Assembly: GCA_937894495.1 (NCBI GenBank)
Contig: CALCRR010000323.1
Span: 1-20,629, forward strand
DNA length: 20,629 nt
Reading direction: 5' to 3'
Source: an uncultured Ruminococcus sp.
Lineage (GTDB): Bacteria; Bacillota; Clostridia; Oscillospirales; Ruminococcaceae
The translations under genes were made by a program, and so were the position numbers. Below are positions 13,852-20,629 of this stretch, one piece after another. The notes beneath the pieces are model-generated. The model had not been told where the DNA came from and made no database searches. It was given only the letters and a program-made list of their open reading frames with translations. Every line of letters begins with the position of its first letter. Positions within the stretch are counted from its first letter, which is position 1.

Positions 13852-15601
13852 GAAATTTGCAAAATGGTGGAACATCATTACCTATGGAGACAGCGGAAAA
13901 TACACGGGCTTCATAGCGTGGCTGTTTCTTGACAGCTTTGTGGCGTCAATACCCTCCAGCGTGCTGATGGTGGCAGTGTACTATCTTTTAGCGCCCATAC
14001 TCGACAGCTCCAAAGCCTATGAGCAGAAGCCATTCTGGATGCTTGTGGGGATACTGGTTGTGCAGACGATCGCATATGCGATAGTCAGAAGAAAGTCCTA
14101 TCTCGACATCTGTGTGGGACACGTTTCGGCACAGCAGGAGGAAAAGCTGCGTATCGGCGACAAGCTGAAAACTCTGCCTATGGGGTATTTTGCCACCCAC
14201 GATGCAGGCGAGCTTTCAACGCTTATGATGCGCAACTATGAGGAGATAGAGAATCTGTCATCAAGCGTTGTGGCAAACGGCGCGGTCATACTCATAAGGC
14301 TGATTATTGCACTTGTGGTGCTGAGCATTTTCAATGTAAAGATGACGCTTGCAATGTTTATTGTGATCCCCCTTGCTATTCCCTTTGCGGTGATAAGCTA
14401 CAGGCGAGTTGCCCACACAAGCGCAGAGCTTATCGCAATACAGCAGCAGACTGCGGCGAACGTTATCGAGTATGCAGGCGGCATAACCACACTGCAAGCC
14501 TACGACAGAACAGGCAGCGCCTTTGAGGGATTAAAAAACAGCTTCGCCAGGCTGCGGGAGGATTCCAAGCGGCAGGAAAAGGCGGGCGGCGCAGTTTCGA
14601 TGTACGGCAGAGCCATACTGTTTCTTGGGATAAGCATAGTAATGGGTGTGGGAGCACAGCTACTTTCAGTGGGAGAGATATCACCGTTTTTCTACATAAT
14701 GTGTCTGCTGGCGGCTTTGCAGGTCTACGAACCGATAATGCAGCTGTTCGTGTTCGTCATCAGCATGGCGAGGATAAATCAGTGCGTGGAAAAGCTGTCG
14801 GCACTTAAAGAAGAAAAAGCCCTTGACGTCACCGAGCCTGCGCAAACCACGGAGCACAGCGATATCTCCTTCAAGGACGTTCACTTTGCATATGACGGCA
14901 AGGAGGAGGTCATCAGGGGCATAAGCTTTGATATCCCCGAGCGGAAATTCGTGGCGCTGGTGGGAGCTTCGGGCTCGGGCAAAACGACGATAGCAAGGCT
15001 GCTGGCGCGTTTCTGGGATATCCAAAAGGGCGAGATAAGCATAGGTGGCGTGCCGATAACAAGCATGACCCAGGAGCATCTGCTTTCAAAGATAAGCATG
15101 GTATTTCAGGACGTATATCTCTTCAAGGACACCATCGAGGAAAACATAAGGCTCGGCAGACCCCACGCCACCCGTGAGGAGATGATCGCTGCCGCAAAAG
15201 CTGCCGCCTGCCACGAATTCATCATGTCGCTGCCCGAGGGCTACGATACAATGGTGGGCGAGGGCGGCTCGACACTTTCGGGAGGTGAGAAGCAGCGCAT
15301 TTCCATCACACGGGCGATACTTTCCGATGCGCCTATAGTCTTTCTGGACGAAGCTACCGCAAGCCTTGACCCCGAAAACGAGGTGCTTATCCAGCGGGCA
15401 ATCGACGAGCTTGTGAAGAATAAGACGGTGCTTGTAATTGCCCACCGCCTGCAATCGGTGATGAATGCTGATGACATCATCGTGCTGGACGATGGCAGGA
15501 TAGCCGAGGAGGGCACCCACTCACAGCTGCTGTCAAAGGGCGGAAGATACGCAGCTCTCTGGGAAAATCAGCAGAGAGCAGGCAGCTGGAAGCTGAATTA
15601 A
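13838..15601 (+). CDS. ABC exporter half-transporter, subunit B
   Basis: 587 aa; ATG at 13838 with AAAGGAGGAGC upstream, overlapping the end of subunit A by 14 bp. Membrane helices span residues about 22-310 in six segments, and the ATPase domain about 340-580. Walker A is G-A-S-G-S-G-K-T-T (376-384), signature L-S-G-G-E (480-484), Walker B V-F-L-D-E with Glu505, standard D-loop S-L-D-P-E-N, switch His536. All catalytic residues are present in both subunits, so there is no sign of a degenerate nucleotide site. Last gene of the TetR1 operon; a hairpin terminator starts 6 nt after the stop. Substrate unknown. Confidence 0.9.
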   Translation: MTKREKFAKWWNIITYGDSGKYTGFIAWLFLDSFVASIPSSVLMVAVYYLLAPILDSSKAYEQKPFWMLVGILVVQTIAYAIVRRKSYLDICVGHVSAQQEEKLRIGDKLKTLPMGYFATHDAGELSTLMMRNYEEIENLSSSVVANGAVILIRLIIALVVLSIFNVKMTLAMFIVIPLAIPFAVISYRRVAHTSAELIAIQQQTAANVIEYAGGITTLQAYDRTGSAFEGLKNSFARLREDSKRQEKAGGAVSMYGRAILFLGISIVMGVGAQLLSVGEISPFFYIMCLLAALQVYEPIMQLFVFVISMARINQCVEKLSALKEEKALDVTEPAQTTEHSDISFKDVHFAYDGKEEVIRGISFDIPERKFVALVGASGSGKTTIARLLARFWDIQKGEISIGGVPITSMTQEHLLSKISMVFQDVYLFKDTIEENIRLGRPHATREEMIAAAKAAACHEFIMSLPEGYDTMVGEGGSTLSGGEKQRISITRAILSDAPIVFLDEATASLDPENEVLIQRAIDELVKNKTVLVIAHRLQSVMNADDIIVLDDGRIAEEGTHSQLLSKGGRYAALWENQQRAGSWKLN

Positions 15602-15606
15602 AAAAG

Positions 15607-15634
15607 TGAGGAGATCGCTTATGCTTTCTCCTCA
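15607..15634. terminator. Bidirectional terminator between converging exporter operons
   Basis: TGAGGAGA (15607-15614) and TCTCCTCA (15627-15634) form a perfect 8-bp stem with a 12-nt loop. It is followed by TTTTCT on the plus strand, and CTTTTTT on the minus strand, so it can stop both the ABC operon and the FtsX permease operon, which ends at 15645. Confidence 0.75.
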
Positions 15635-15644
15635 TTTTCTATGT

Positions 15645-17867
15645 TTATTCTCTGCTTTCTTTCAAACACTCCACCATGTCCACGTTTTTAAGCTTTCTTC
15701 CCGCAAGCAGGAGTGATACGATGTATGCGACAGCCACGAATATCAGGCTGATAAAAAACGTCTTTGCGCTCAGAGCTATGGACATCATTATGCCGCTTGC
15801 CTTGGCATTGTTTTCGGCTATCATCGCGGAAAGCGCCACACCCAGCGGCGTACCCAGCAGGAACCCGAAAGGCACGATAAGGTGATTTGACGAAAGTGTC
15901 ATGCTGCGTATTTCAGCTTTGCGATAGCCCAGAACGTCAAGCATAGAGATGTTGCGGCGGTTCTCCTCGACTATCATTCCTGCAAGCATCATCACCACAA
16001 GCACGCAAATCAATGCTCCAATGACCTTGACGATGTTCAGCACTATCTCTGCGGTCTTCAGGGCGTTCTCTGTACTGCGGCGGTAGTCTTCAAGCGAGGC
16101 GGATTTGTTCAGCAGCTCCTGCGGGATATCGAGAGGCGTTCCGCTTATAATGACATTGAACTCATTCGGCTGCCTGCCGAGTATTTCCGCTTCGTTTGCC
16201 TTGCTTGTAATGATGAGCGGCAGGACGTCATTGTCAAGGATATCGTCGATGTGTACCGTGGAGCTTTTCATGGAAACGATATTGTAGAAAGTAAAATCAT
16301 CGCCCGCCTTAACTCCGAATATCCTCGCCGCAGATGAGGTCATATAGTACCCGCCGTAGGTAAACGGCTCGCCCGACACCGTCTGTGGCTCGAAAAGCTC
16401 ACAGCCCTCGTCGATACCCACAAGGTTGAACATACTGTCCGTCCCTTTGACGCCGAAGCTCACGTCCATTATAGCATTTCCGCCGTAGTTGTTATCCTGC
16501 TGAAACTCTGTGAAGCCGTACTCATATTTCCCTCCCATCATAGCCATAGGGACTTTGTTTTCAAGCATATCATCGTAAGCGTCCTGATAAACGCCGCTGA
16601 GCACCACTGCCATAGTCGCGGCGGCAATGCCGACGAGCAGGGTAAGACTTCTGGAGACATTCGCAAGCACTATACGGATATTGTAAAGCCACTTGAAATT
16701 AATATTGCTGTTTTTCAGCACATGAGATATGCGCCCGCTTTTTATGCCTTTAAGCAGCGTCACCGCATCGCTGTTAAGTGAACCAGAAAGCACCATAAAT
16801 GCCGTCAGCGAATAAACTGCGAGAGGTATGAGAAGTGCTATGACTACTATGCCCCAAGGCATTTTTATGCCATAGTCAATATGCTCGGCAAAGCTCATAA
16901 GATACACCCCGAACAGCCTTGAAAACGGCACACAGCAGATAAGCCCCATGATATCTCCGAGAACTGCCGGTATCAGCGCATAGAACATATAGTGCCGCAC
17001 AAGCTCCTGCTTGTTGTATCCAAGGGATATAAGCACGCCAATAGTCTTGCTTTCACGCTTGACGGTGCGCCGCAGCACCATTGCGATAACGGCTATCACC
17101 ACCAGCATGATTATCGGGCTGTAAACCGAGAATTCGGCTTTGAGGTCTTTGGCGTCTGAAAGCACTGTTCCCATTCTGGGATTTGCCGACTGCGGGATAT
17201 ATTCAAGCAGACCGTATTTATCATACAGATATCCCCTGGCTGACGATTCGTTGCTGCTATTGTCATATTTTACGGAATAATATGAAGAAATGCCTCCTGT
17301 ACTGTCAATAGCTTTTTTAGTGACTACCGCCAGCCCGAAGTTTTCACTGTCCGGGAAGCTGTCGGCAAACTCGGCGTACATCATGGCGTAATCGGGTCTG
17401 ACGCAAAGCCCGCAAACGGTATATTCCTTTCCGCCGAGAGTGACGGTATCGCCCTCTTTTATGCTGTGTGCTTTTGCATAGTTATAGCTTATCAGCACAT
17501 CGCCGTCGCTCTGCAAGCCTCTGCCCGAAAGGACTTTTGTGCGGTTTATCTTCTCGCCGTCTGAAAGCATTCTCAGCTTTGTGCCGTCATCTCCTCCGAT
17601 ATTCAGATATGTCTGCTTTTCGATCTGTATACCGAACTTCTGCTCGGTTTCGGTTATATCCTCATCGGAAAGCTCTTCAGAAACCGTGAACTGACCGTCC
17701 TCGGCATTCTCCTCTGCGAAAAACTTGGTATAGGTCTCGGTCATGGTGTCGCTCACTGCGAAAGCTCCCACCCAAATCATTATGGTCAGCGCCGTCAGCA
17801 CGGTGCCTGTGATGTAGAAGGACAGATTTTTCCTGACGCTTCGCAGTATTTTCTTTTGCAAAGTCAT
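15645..17867 (-). CDS. FtsX-family (MacB-like) ABC transporter permease
   Basis: 740 aa. ATG at 17867 overlaps the ATPase stop by one base (TAATG), implying translational coupling. Layout: TM helix (17-38), large extracytoplasmic domain (about 40-245), first FtsX block of three helices (about 250-360) containing I-G-V-L-I-S-L-G-Y, another TM (407-426), second extracytoplasmic domain (about 430-605), and second FtsX block (about 611-725) containing S-M-L-D-V-L-G-Y, ending M-V-E-C-L-K. Eight helices and two FtsX repeats in one chain fit the MacB/YtrF-like permeases that work with LolD/MacB-type ATPases in export, antimicrobial peptide resistance or envelope functions. It is shorter in its extracellular loops than LolE-type proteins and is not a BceB with ten helices. 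Substrate unknown. Confidence 0.88.
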   Translation of the reverse strand: MTLQKKILRSVRKNLSFYITGTVLTALTIMIWVGAFAVSDTMTETYTKFFAEENAEDGQFTVSEELSDEDITETEQKFGIQIEKQTYLNIGGDDGTKLRMLSDGEKINRTKVLSGRGLQSDGDVLISYNYAKAHSIKEGDTVTLGGKEYTVCGLCVRPDYAMMYAEFADSFPDSENFGLAVVTKKAIDSTGGISSYYSVKYDNSSNESSARGYLYDKYGLLEYIPQSANPRMGTVLSDAKDLKAEFSVYSPIIMLVVIAVIAMVLRRTVKRESKTIGVLISLGYNKQELVRHYMFYALIPAVLGDIMGLICCVPFSRLFGVYLMSFAEHIDYGIKMPWGIVVIALLIPLAVYSLTAFMVLSGSLNSDAVTLLKGIKSGRISHVLKNSNINFKWLYNIRIVLANVSRSLTLLVGIAAATMAVVLSGVYQDAYDDMLENKVPMAMMGGKYEYGFTEFQQDNNYGGNAIMDVSFGVKGTDSMFNLVGIDEGCELFEPQTVSGEPFTYGGYYMTSSAARIFGVKAGDDFTFYNIVSMKSSTVHIDDILDNDVLPLIITSKANEAEILGRQPNEFNVIISGTPLDIPQELLNKSASLEDYRRSTENALKTAEIVLNIVKVIGALICVLVVMMLAGMIVEENRRNISMLDVLGYRKAEIRSMTLSSNHLIVPFGFLLGTPLGVALSAMIAENNAKASGIMMSIALSAKTFFISLIFVAVAYIVSLLLAGRKLKNVDMVECLKESRE

Positions 17868-18562
17868 TATATCTCCAGCTCCTTTATTGCCTTTCTCGCG
17901 TTTCGAGTGTTGGAGACTATCTTGCCGTCGCGTATGCGAATCACTCTGTCAGCCATGCCCGCGATGGCTTCGTTATGGGTTATGATGACGATAGTGGTGT
18001 GGTACCTTTGGTTTACATTTTGCAAAAGCTCCAGCACATCGCGGGAGGATCTTGAGTCAAGTGCGCCCGTCAGCTCGTCGCAGAGCAGTATGGAGGGATT
18101 TTTCACCAGCGCCCTTGCGATGGCGCACCTCTGCTGCTGACCGCCCGAAAGCTCAGACGGGAAATGGGTCTTGTGCTTTGCAAGCCCAAGCTCGTCAAGA
18201 AGCTCGTCGATATCGAGGGTGTTTTCCGAAATATCCGCAGCGACCTTGACGTTTTCCTTTACCGTCAGCTCGTTGATGAGGTTGTAGGTCTGGAACACGA
18301 TCCCGACCTTATTGCGCCGGTATTCGCCAAGCTGCTTTTTGTTGTACGAGGTCAGCTCGCAGCCGTCCACCGTTACCGTTCCCTCATCCGCCGAATCCAG
18401 CCCGCCCAGCAGATTGAGCAGCGTTGACTTGCCCGAGCCCGAAGGACCGAGTATAACGCATATCTCCCCCTTTTCAAGCGTAAGCGAGGCATGGTCAAGG
18501 GCGAAGAGGGTGTTCTCGCCGCTGCCGTATTTCTTGACTGCATTTTCAACCTTAATGTACAT
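17867..18562 (-). CDS. ABC transporter ATP-binding protein, MacB/LolD type
   Basis: 231 aa from ATG at 18562, preferred over the GTG one codon upstream because GAGGGGGG sits 6 nt before it. Walker A G-P-S-G-S-G-K-S-T (39-47), Q-loop V-F-Q-T-Y-N-L, signature L-S-G-G-Q-Q-Q-R (138-145), Walker B L-L-C-D-E with Glu163, D-loop G-A-L-D-S, switch His196. The usual D-E-P-T-G reads D-E-L-T-G here, a mild variant. The gene overlaps TetR2 by 11 bp and the permease by 1 bp, so the three are a tightly coupled operon. It powers the FtsX permease. Confidence 0.9.
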   Translation of the reverse strand: MYIKVENAVKKYGSGENTLFALDHASLTLEKGEICVILGPSGSGKSTLLNLLGGLDSADEGTVTVDGCELTSYNKKQLGEYRRNKVGIVFQTYNLINELTVKENVKVAADISENTLDIDELLDELGLAKHKTHFPSELSGGQQQRCAIARALVKNPSILLCDELTGALDSRSSRDVLELLQNVNQRYHTTIVIITHNEAIAGMADRVIRIRDGKIVSNTRNARKAIKELEI

Positions 18563-19148
18563 CACTGTCCCCCCTCAGGTAAGCAAGCATGACCTCGAAT
18601 ATCGAAGCCAGATTTTTCTCAAAGGCGTCACCGCAGAAAGCGGCACGGTTTTCGATAGACATATTTATCATCTTTGCAAAGTTGACAATGTAGCCGTAGT
18701 CAATCTCCTGCCTTATGCCGTCAACATGGCTGAGAATAAGCATTGCAAGCTCCTTTGACTGCTCGGGGTCGAAGAACCTTTTCGTTTCCTCGGTATCCAT
18801 CATCCAGCGAATGTCGTCGGGGCTGAAATGGTAGGAAAACGCCGCCTCGGGTCGAAAGGCGTTCTTGTAAAATCCATAGAGATCATCGAGCTTTATCCTG
18901 CCCTTTTTCTCGAGCATCGCCCTCAGCTCCCTTTCGGAAACGGCGTTGTAGTCCTCGATTATCTCCGCCACTAGCGCTCCCTTTGAAGGGTAGAAATTGT
19001 AGAACGTCCCCTTTGCGATACCTACGCTTTCCGCCAGCTCCGCCACCGTGGTCTTGCGCAGGCTCTTGCTCTCAAACAGCTCCAGCGCCTTTTGCTTGAT
19101 CTGCGCTTTTATCTGCTCGCGCTGTTCTTCCGTGAATATTACCGGCAT
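18552..19148 (-). CDS. TetR-family repressor 2 (FtsX exporter regulator)
   Basis: 198 aa; ATG at 19148 with AAAGGAAG upstream. The HTH is at residues 33-53 (T-T-V-A-E-L-A-E-S-V-G-I-A-K-G-T-F-Y-N-F-Y). The C-terminal half contains Y-H-F-S-P-D-D-I-R-W-M and D-G-I-R-Q-E-I-D-Y, echoing TetR1. It heads the operon for the ATPase and FtsX permease, and a perfect 8-bp inverted repeat lies downstream of the -10 box of its promoter, so it probably represses itself and the transporter. It is divergent from TetR3, with 198 bp between the two starts. Confidence 0.88.
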   Translation of the reverse strand: MPVIFTEEQREQIKAQIKQKALELFESKSLRKTTVAELAESVGIAKGTFYNFYPSKGALVAEIIEDYNAVSERELRAMLEKKGRIKLDDLYGFYKNAFRPEAAFSYHFSPDDIRWMMDTEETKRFFDPEQSKELAMLILSHVDGIRQEIDYGYIVNFAKMINMSIENRAAFCGDAFEKNLASIFEVMLAYLRGDSDVH

Positions 19149-19167
19149 AGCTTATCTTCCTTTCACT

Positions 19168-19195
19168 AAATGACCGCTTTTGATTTTGGTCATTT
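19168..19195 (-). promoter_or_regulatory. Likely TetR2 operator
   Basis: AAATGACC (19168-19175) and GGTCATTT (19188-19195) are perfect inverted arms with a 12-nt centre. They lie 2 nt downstream of the -10 box and cover the expected transcription start. The GACC/GGTC core partly resembles the repeat at the TetR1 promoter. Confidence 0.7.
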
Positions 19196-19197
19196 AT

Positions 19198-19226
19198 ATA
19201 ATAGCACAATTATTTTTGTTTGTCAA
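19198..19226 (-). promoter_or_regulatory. Promoter of the TetR2-ATPase-permease operon
   Basis: On the minus strand TTGACA (19226-19221), 17-nt spacer, TATTAT (19203-19198) preceded by TGC. The -10 box has one mismatch. The operator follows directly. Confidence 0.75.
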
Positions 19227-19277
19227 GAGGGTGATCGCGACTTTTCTGAATGTTTTGATTAGGTTTTGATTTTCCCC

Positions 19278-19331
19278 TTGACAAATCCAAATTAATGGTG
19301 TATACTAAATATAGTTAATGCTATTAACTAT
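19278..19331 (+). promoter_or_regulatory. TetR3 promoter with 21-bp palindromic operator
   Basis: TTGACA (19278-19283), 17-nt spacer, TATACT (19301-19306). The perfect palindrome ATAGTTAAT-GCT-ATTAACTAT (19311-19331) begins 4 nt after the -10 box, over the transcription start, the classic place for a self-repressing TetR. Ten bases of it recur at 20005-20014. Confidence 0.78.
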
Positions 19332-19346
19332 AGAGAAGGTGAGCCC

Positions 19347-19943
19347 ATGCCCAAGGATAAATCAGCCACGAATGCAAGAATCATCGCCTGTATGCGGGAG
19401 GAATTCCTGACCCACGGCTATGACAAGGCTTCGCTCAACCGCATATCGGCTAAGGTCGGTATAACTACCGCAGGGCTATATAAGCATTTTTGCGGCAAGG
19501 AGGATATGTTCGGATTTTTGGTAAGGGACGCTCTCGACGCGCTTGAGTCTATCCAGTCTGAGGGTACCAGAGAGATGACGGCGGAGGATTACGACCCGTT
19601 CAGTGATGAGGTTTCGTCGGAGCTTATCGAACTTATATATGAGCATTTTGAGAGCTGGAAGCTGCTTGTTTGCTGTGCTAACGGCTCGAAATATGAGCGC
19701 TTCGAGGAGGAGCTTATTGACAGTGAGACCGCTTCAAACAAGCAGTACGCCGAGATACTCCGCAGGGCAGGCAGGAGCGTCAAGCCGCTGACCGAAATGG
19801 AGTGGCATATCCTTTCCACCGAGTATATCCATCTGGTGCTGGAGATAGTCCGCCATGACATGACAAAGGAAGAAGCGTACCGCCACATGAGCTTTGTGAA
19901 AGCACTGCTCTACCCGGGGTGGAAGGAAATATTCGGGCTTTGA
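19347..19943 (+). CDS. TetR-family repressor 3
   Basis: 198 aa; ATG at 19347 with AAGGTGAG upstream. The HTH is at residues 28-48 (A-S-L-N-R-I-S-A-K-V-G-I-T-T-A-G-L-Y-K-H-F), followed by G-K-E-D-M-F, a standard TetR/AcrR N terminus. The ligand domain differs from TetR1 and TetR2. It is likely self-repressed through the palindrome at 19311-19331. Its natural target was probably the gene beginning at 20048, which has a related inverted repeat in front but is cut off after about 15 codons. TetR2 is transcribed divergently from the other side of the shared intergenic region. Confidence 0.87.
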   Translation: MPKDKSATNARIIACMREEFLTHGYDKASLNRISAKVGITTAGLYKHFCGKEDMFGFLVRDALDALESIQSEGTREMTAEDYDPFSDEVSSELIELIYEHFESWKLLVCCANGSKYERFEEELIDSETASNKQYAEILRRAGRSVKPLTEMEWHILSTEYIHLVLEIVRHDMTKEEAYRHMSFVKALLYPGWKEIFGL

Positions 19944-19965
19944 TTATTAAAATATGTATATCAGT

Positions 19966-19991
19966 GAAAATTCCGCCTGTGCGGATTTTTT
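19966..19991 (+). terminator. Short terminator after TetR3
   Basis: CCGC (19973-19976) and GCGG (19981-19984) pair around CTGT; the stem extends weakly through flanking A/T bases and is followed by TTTTTT (19986-19991). The short stem suggests partial read-through into the gene start at 20048. Confidence 0.6.
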
Positions 19992-20003
19992 GCTTTTATA
20001 GGG

Positions 20004-20021
20004 TTAGTTAATGCAAACTAA
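20004..20021 (+). promoter_or_regulatory. Second TetR3-like operator
   Basis: TTAGTT (20004-20009) and AACTAA (20016-20021) are inverted arms around AATGCA. TAGTTAATGC is shared exactly with the TetR3 promoter palindrome. It lies 12 nt before an AAAGGAGAA RBS, between the TetR3 terminator and a new start codon. No convincing -35/-10 pair is visible next to it. Confidence 0.5.
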
Positions 20022-20023
20022 AA

Positions 20024-20452
20024 TCATTTACCAAAGGAGAAGTAATTATGGAAAACAAATGGAACAAAAAGAATGCGCTTTGGCTTGTGCTGTACATTTA
20101 CGAACGGTGCTATGCTTGACGAGCTGTTCAGATCAACTGTCAGAGTATGTCCGTCACCGTCAAACACTCCTGTGAACGGAGTGTTGACACCAACCGCAGT
20201 TGTTATAGAAATATCTGATGTAAGCTTGAAGTAACTGCCTGATGAAATCACGCTGCTGCTTTCTAAAGCAATCCAATCTTCGGCTGAATTTATCAGATAA
20301 GGATTTGATTCGCTACCGTCACCCTCAAATTCTTCCGCACTTGCCGTAATAGCCGTATCAAACAGCCGCAAGCCGCTGAACGGCAAACCTCCCGCTGATG
20401 AAACCACCACAGCCAGCGCACACAGCGCCGCTATGATCTTTTTGCTTTTCAT
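20024..20452 (-). pseudogene. Truncated secreted surface protein, paralogue of the 679-aa protein
   Basis: The open frame encodes 142 aa, but only about residues 1-120 (20452 to about 20092) look genuine. Residues 1-39 form a signal peptide almost identical to that of the 679-aa protein (same A-A-L-C-A-L-A-V-V-V-S-S and G-L-P-F-S-G-L-R-L). The following part (NPYLINSAEDWIAL, then FTGVFDGDGHTLTVDL) is of the GLUG-repeat type of surface proteins, with no LRRs. After S-S-S-S-I-A-P-F-V-N-V the frame reads antisense of the 20048 gene and ends by chance at 20024. GGAGTTGAGAGA precedes the ATG, the same leader as at the left locus. Confidence 0.75.
20048..20119 (+). pseudogene. 5' remnant of TetR3-linked gene, probably a membrane protein
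   Basis: ATG at 20048 with AAAGGAGAA 6 nt upstream. The first codons read MENKWNKKNALWLVL, a basic start running into a hydrophobic stretch as in many membrane proteins. From about 20090 the sequence is antisense of the neighbouring minus-strand gene, and the frame stops at 20119 after 23 codons. The rest of the gene is missing from this window. Its identity cannot be told from 15 residues. Confidence 0.6.
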
Positions 20453-20465
20453 TCTCTCAACTCCT

Positions 20466-20629
20466 TTACTTAGCTATCAGCACCGTCTCGACGTTCGCGC
20501 CGTTAAGGGGCGTTTCACCGTCAAGTGCGATCGTTGATATTTGTATGACTGCGGGATATTCGCCCTCCGCAAGGGGCTTGTTCAGCTTAACGTCATAAAT
20601 GCAGTCGCCCGGCTGAACGTATTTCGACT
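20466..20629 (-). CDS. Membrane-protein paralogue, C-terminal part only (runs off right edge)
   Basis: 54 codons visible, ending NGANVETVLIAK and TAA at 20468-20466, identical in those residues to the membrane protein at 3763-3212. Upstream it reads YVQPGDCIYDVKLNKPLAEG against YVKPGDCIYDVHLNKSLAEG there. The start lies beyond the window. It sits 13 nt upstream of the truncated secreted gene, repeating the gene order of the left locus. Confidence 0.85.
   Translation of the reverse strand, partial: SKYVQPGDCIYDVKLNKPLAEGEYPAVIQISTIALDGETPLNGANVETVLIAK

Noticed and set aside
14261..15520. Several minus-strand open frames opposite ABC subunit B
   Set aside because: They are complements of conserved ATPase motifs and lack start signals.
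20024..20090. Last 22 residues of the truncated surface protein as a genuine C terminus
   Set aside because: They are antisense of a plus-strand RBS and gene start, and do not continue the repeat domain.

Overview
The window reads like a chromosomal (or metagenome-assembled) segment of a low-to-mid GC Gram-positive Clostridia, most likely a gut or rumen Ruminococcus-type Oscillospiraceae. Evidence: strong AGGAGG-type ribosome binding sites, consensus sigma-A promoters with 17-nt spacers, secreted BspA-type LRR/bacterial-repeat proteins, clostridial TetR-exporter cassettes, and no outer-membrane genes. Genus is inferred from protein style only.

Left part, all on the minus strand. An operon for exported proteins runs from two tandem consensus promoters (about 4021 and 3919) through a single-pass membrane protein (3763-3212), a 679-aa LRR/bacterial-repeat protein (3199-1160), a 298-aa secreted protein (1141-245) and the start of a third secreted protein (226 to beyond position 1). 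The last three share a beta-rich module beginning with a Y-T-[VI]-T-I-P motif. I do not recognise it as a named family, and it is the best candidate here for an undescribed surface system. Upstream, behind its own promoter (9703-9675) and ended by a terminator at 4149-4116, lies a two-kinase operon: a 7TM hybrid histidine kinase with receiver and Hpt domains (9625-6995), then a double-dCache kinase (6969-4231). The second carries an internal His-less HisKA copy and a truncated C terminus.

Middle (about 9700-11450) is a gene graveyard: a nitroreductase-like C-terminal fragment with its terminator, an inverted 2x[4Fe-4S] ferredoxin fragment fused head-on to a LysR effector domain lacking its HTH, a short C-terminal fragment of an unknown minus-strand gene, and iterated short repeats.

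Right part (11350-20050) is an exporter/regulator cluster. TetR1 plus two ABC half-exporters run rightwards and converge on a TetR2 - ATPase - FtsX permease operon running leftwards; the two share a hairpin terminator. TetR2 is divergent from TetR3, whose palindromic operator is partly repeated upstream of a gene start that breaks off after about 15 codons. Each TetR has an inverted repeat at or next to its promoter, so each cassette looks self-repressed and inducible.

The last 580 bases hold a second, truncated copy of the left-hand surface locus (same signal peptide, same membrane-protein C terminus) in the same orientation about 17.2 kb away. The break at about 20090 removes both the end of this copy and most of the TetR3-linked gene. 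It is either a genuine deletion/recombination scar or an assembly join.
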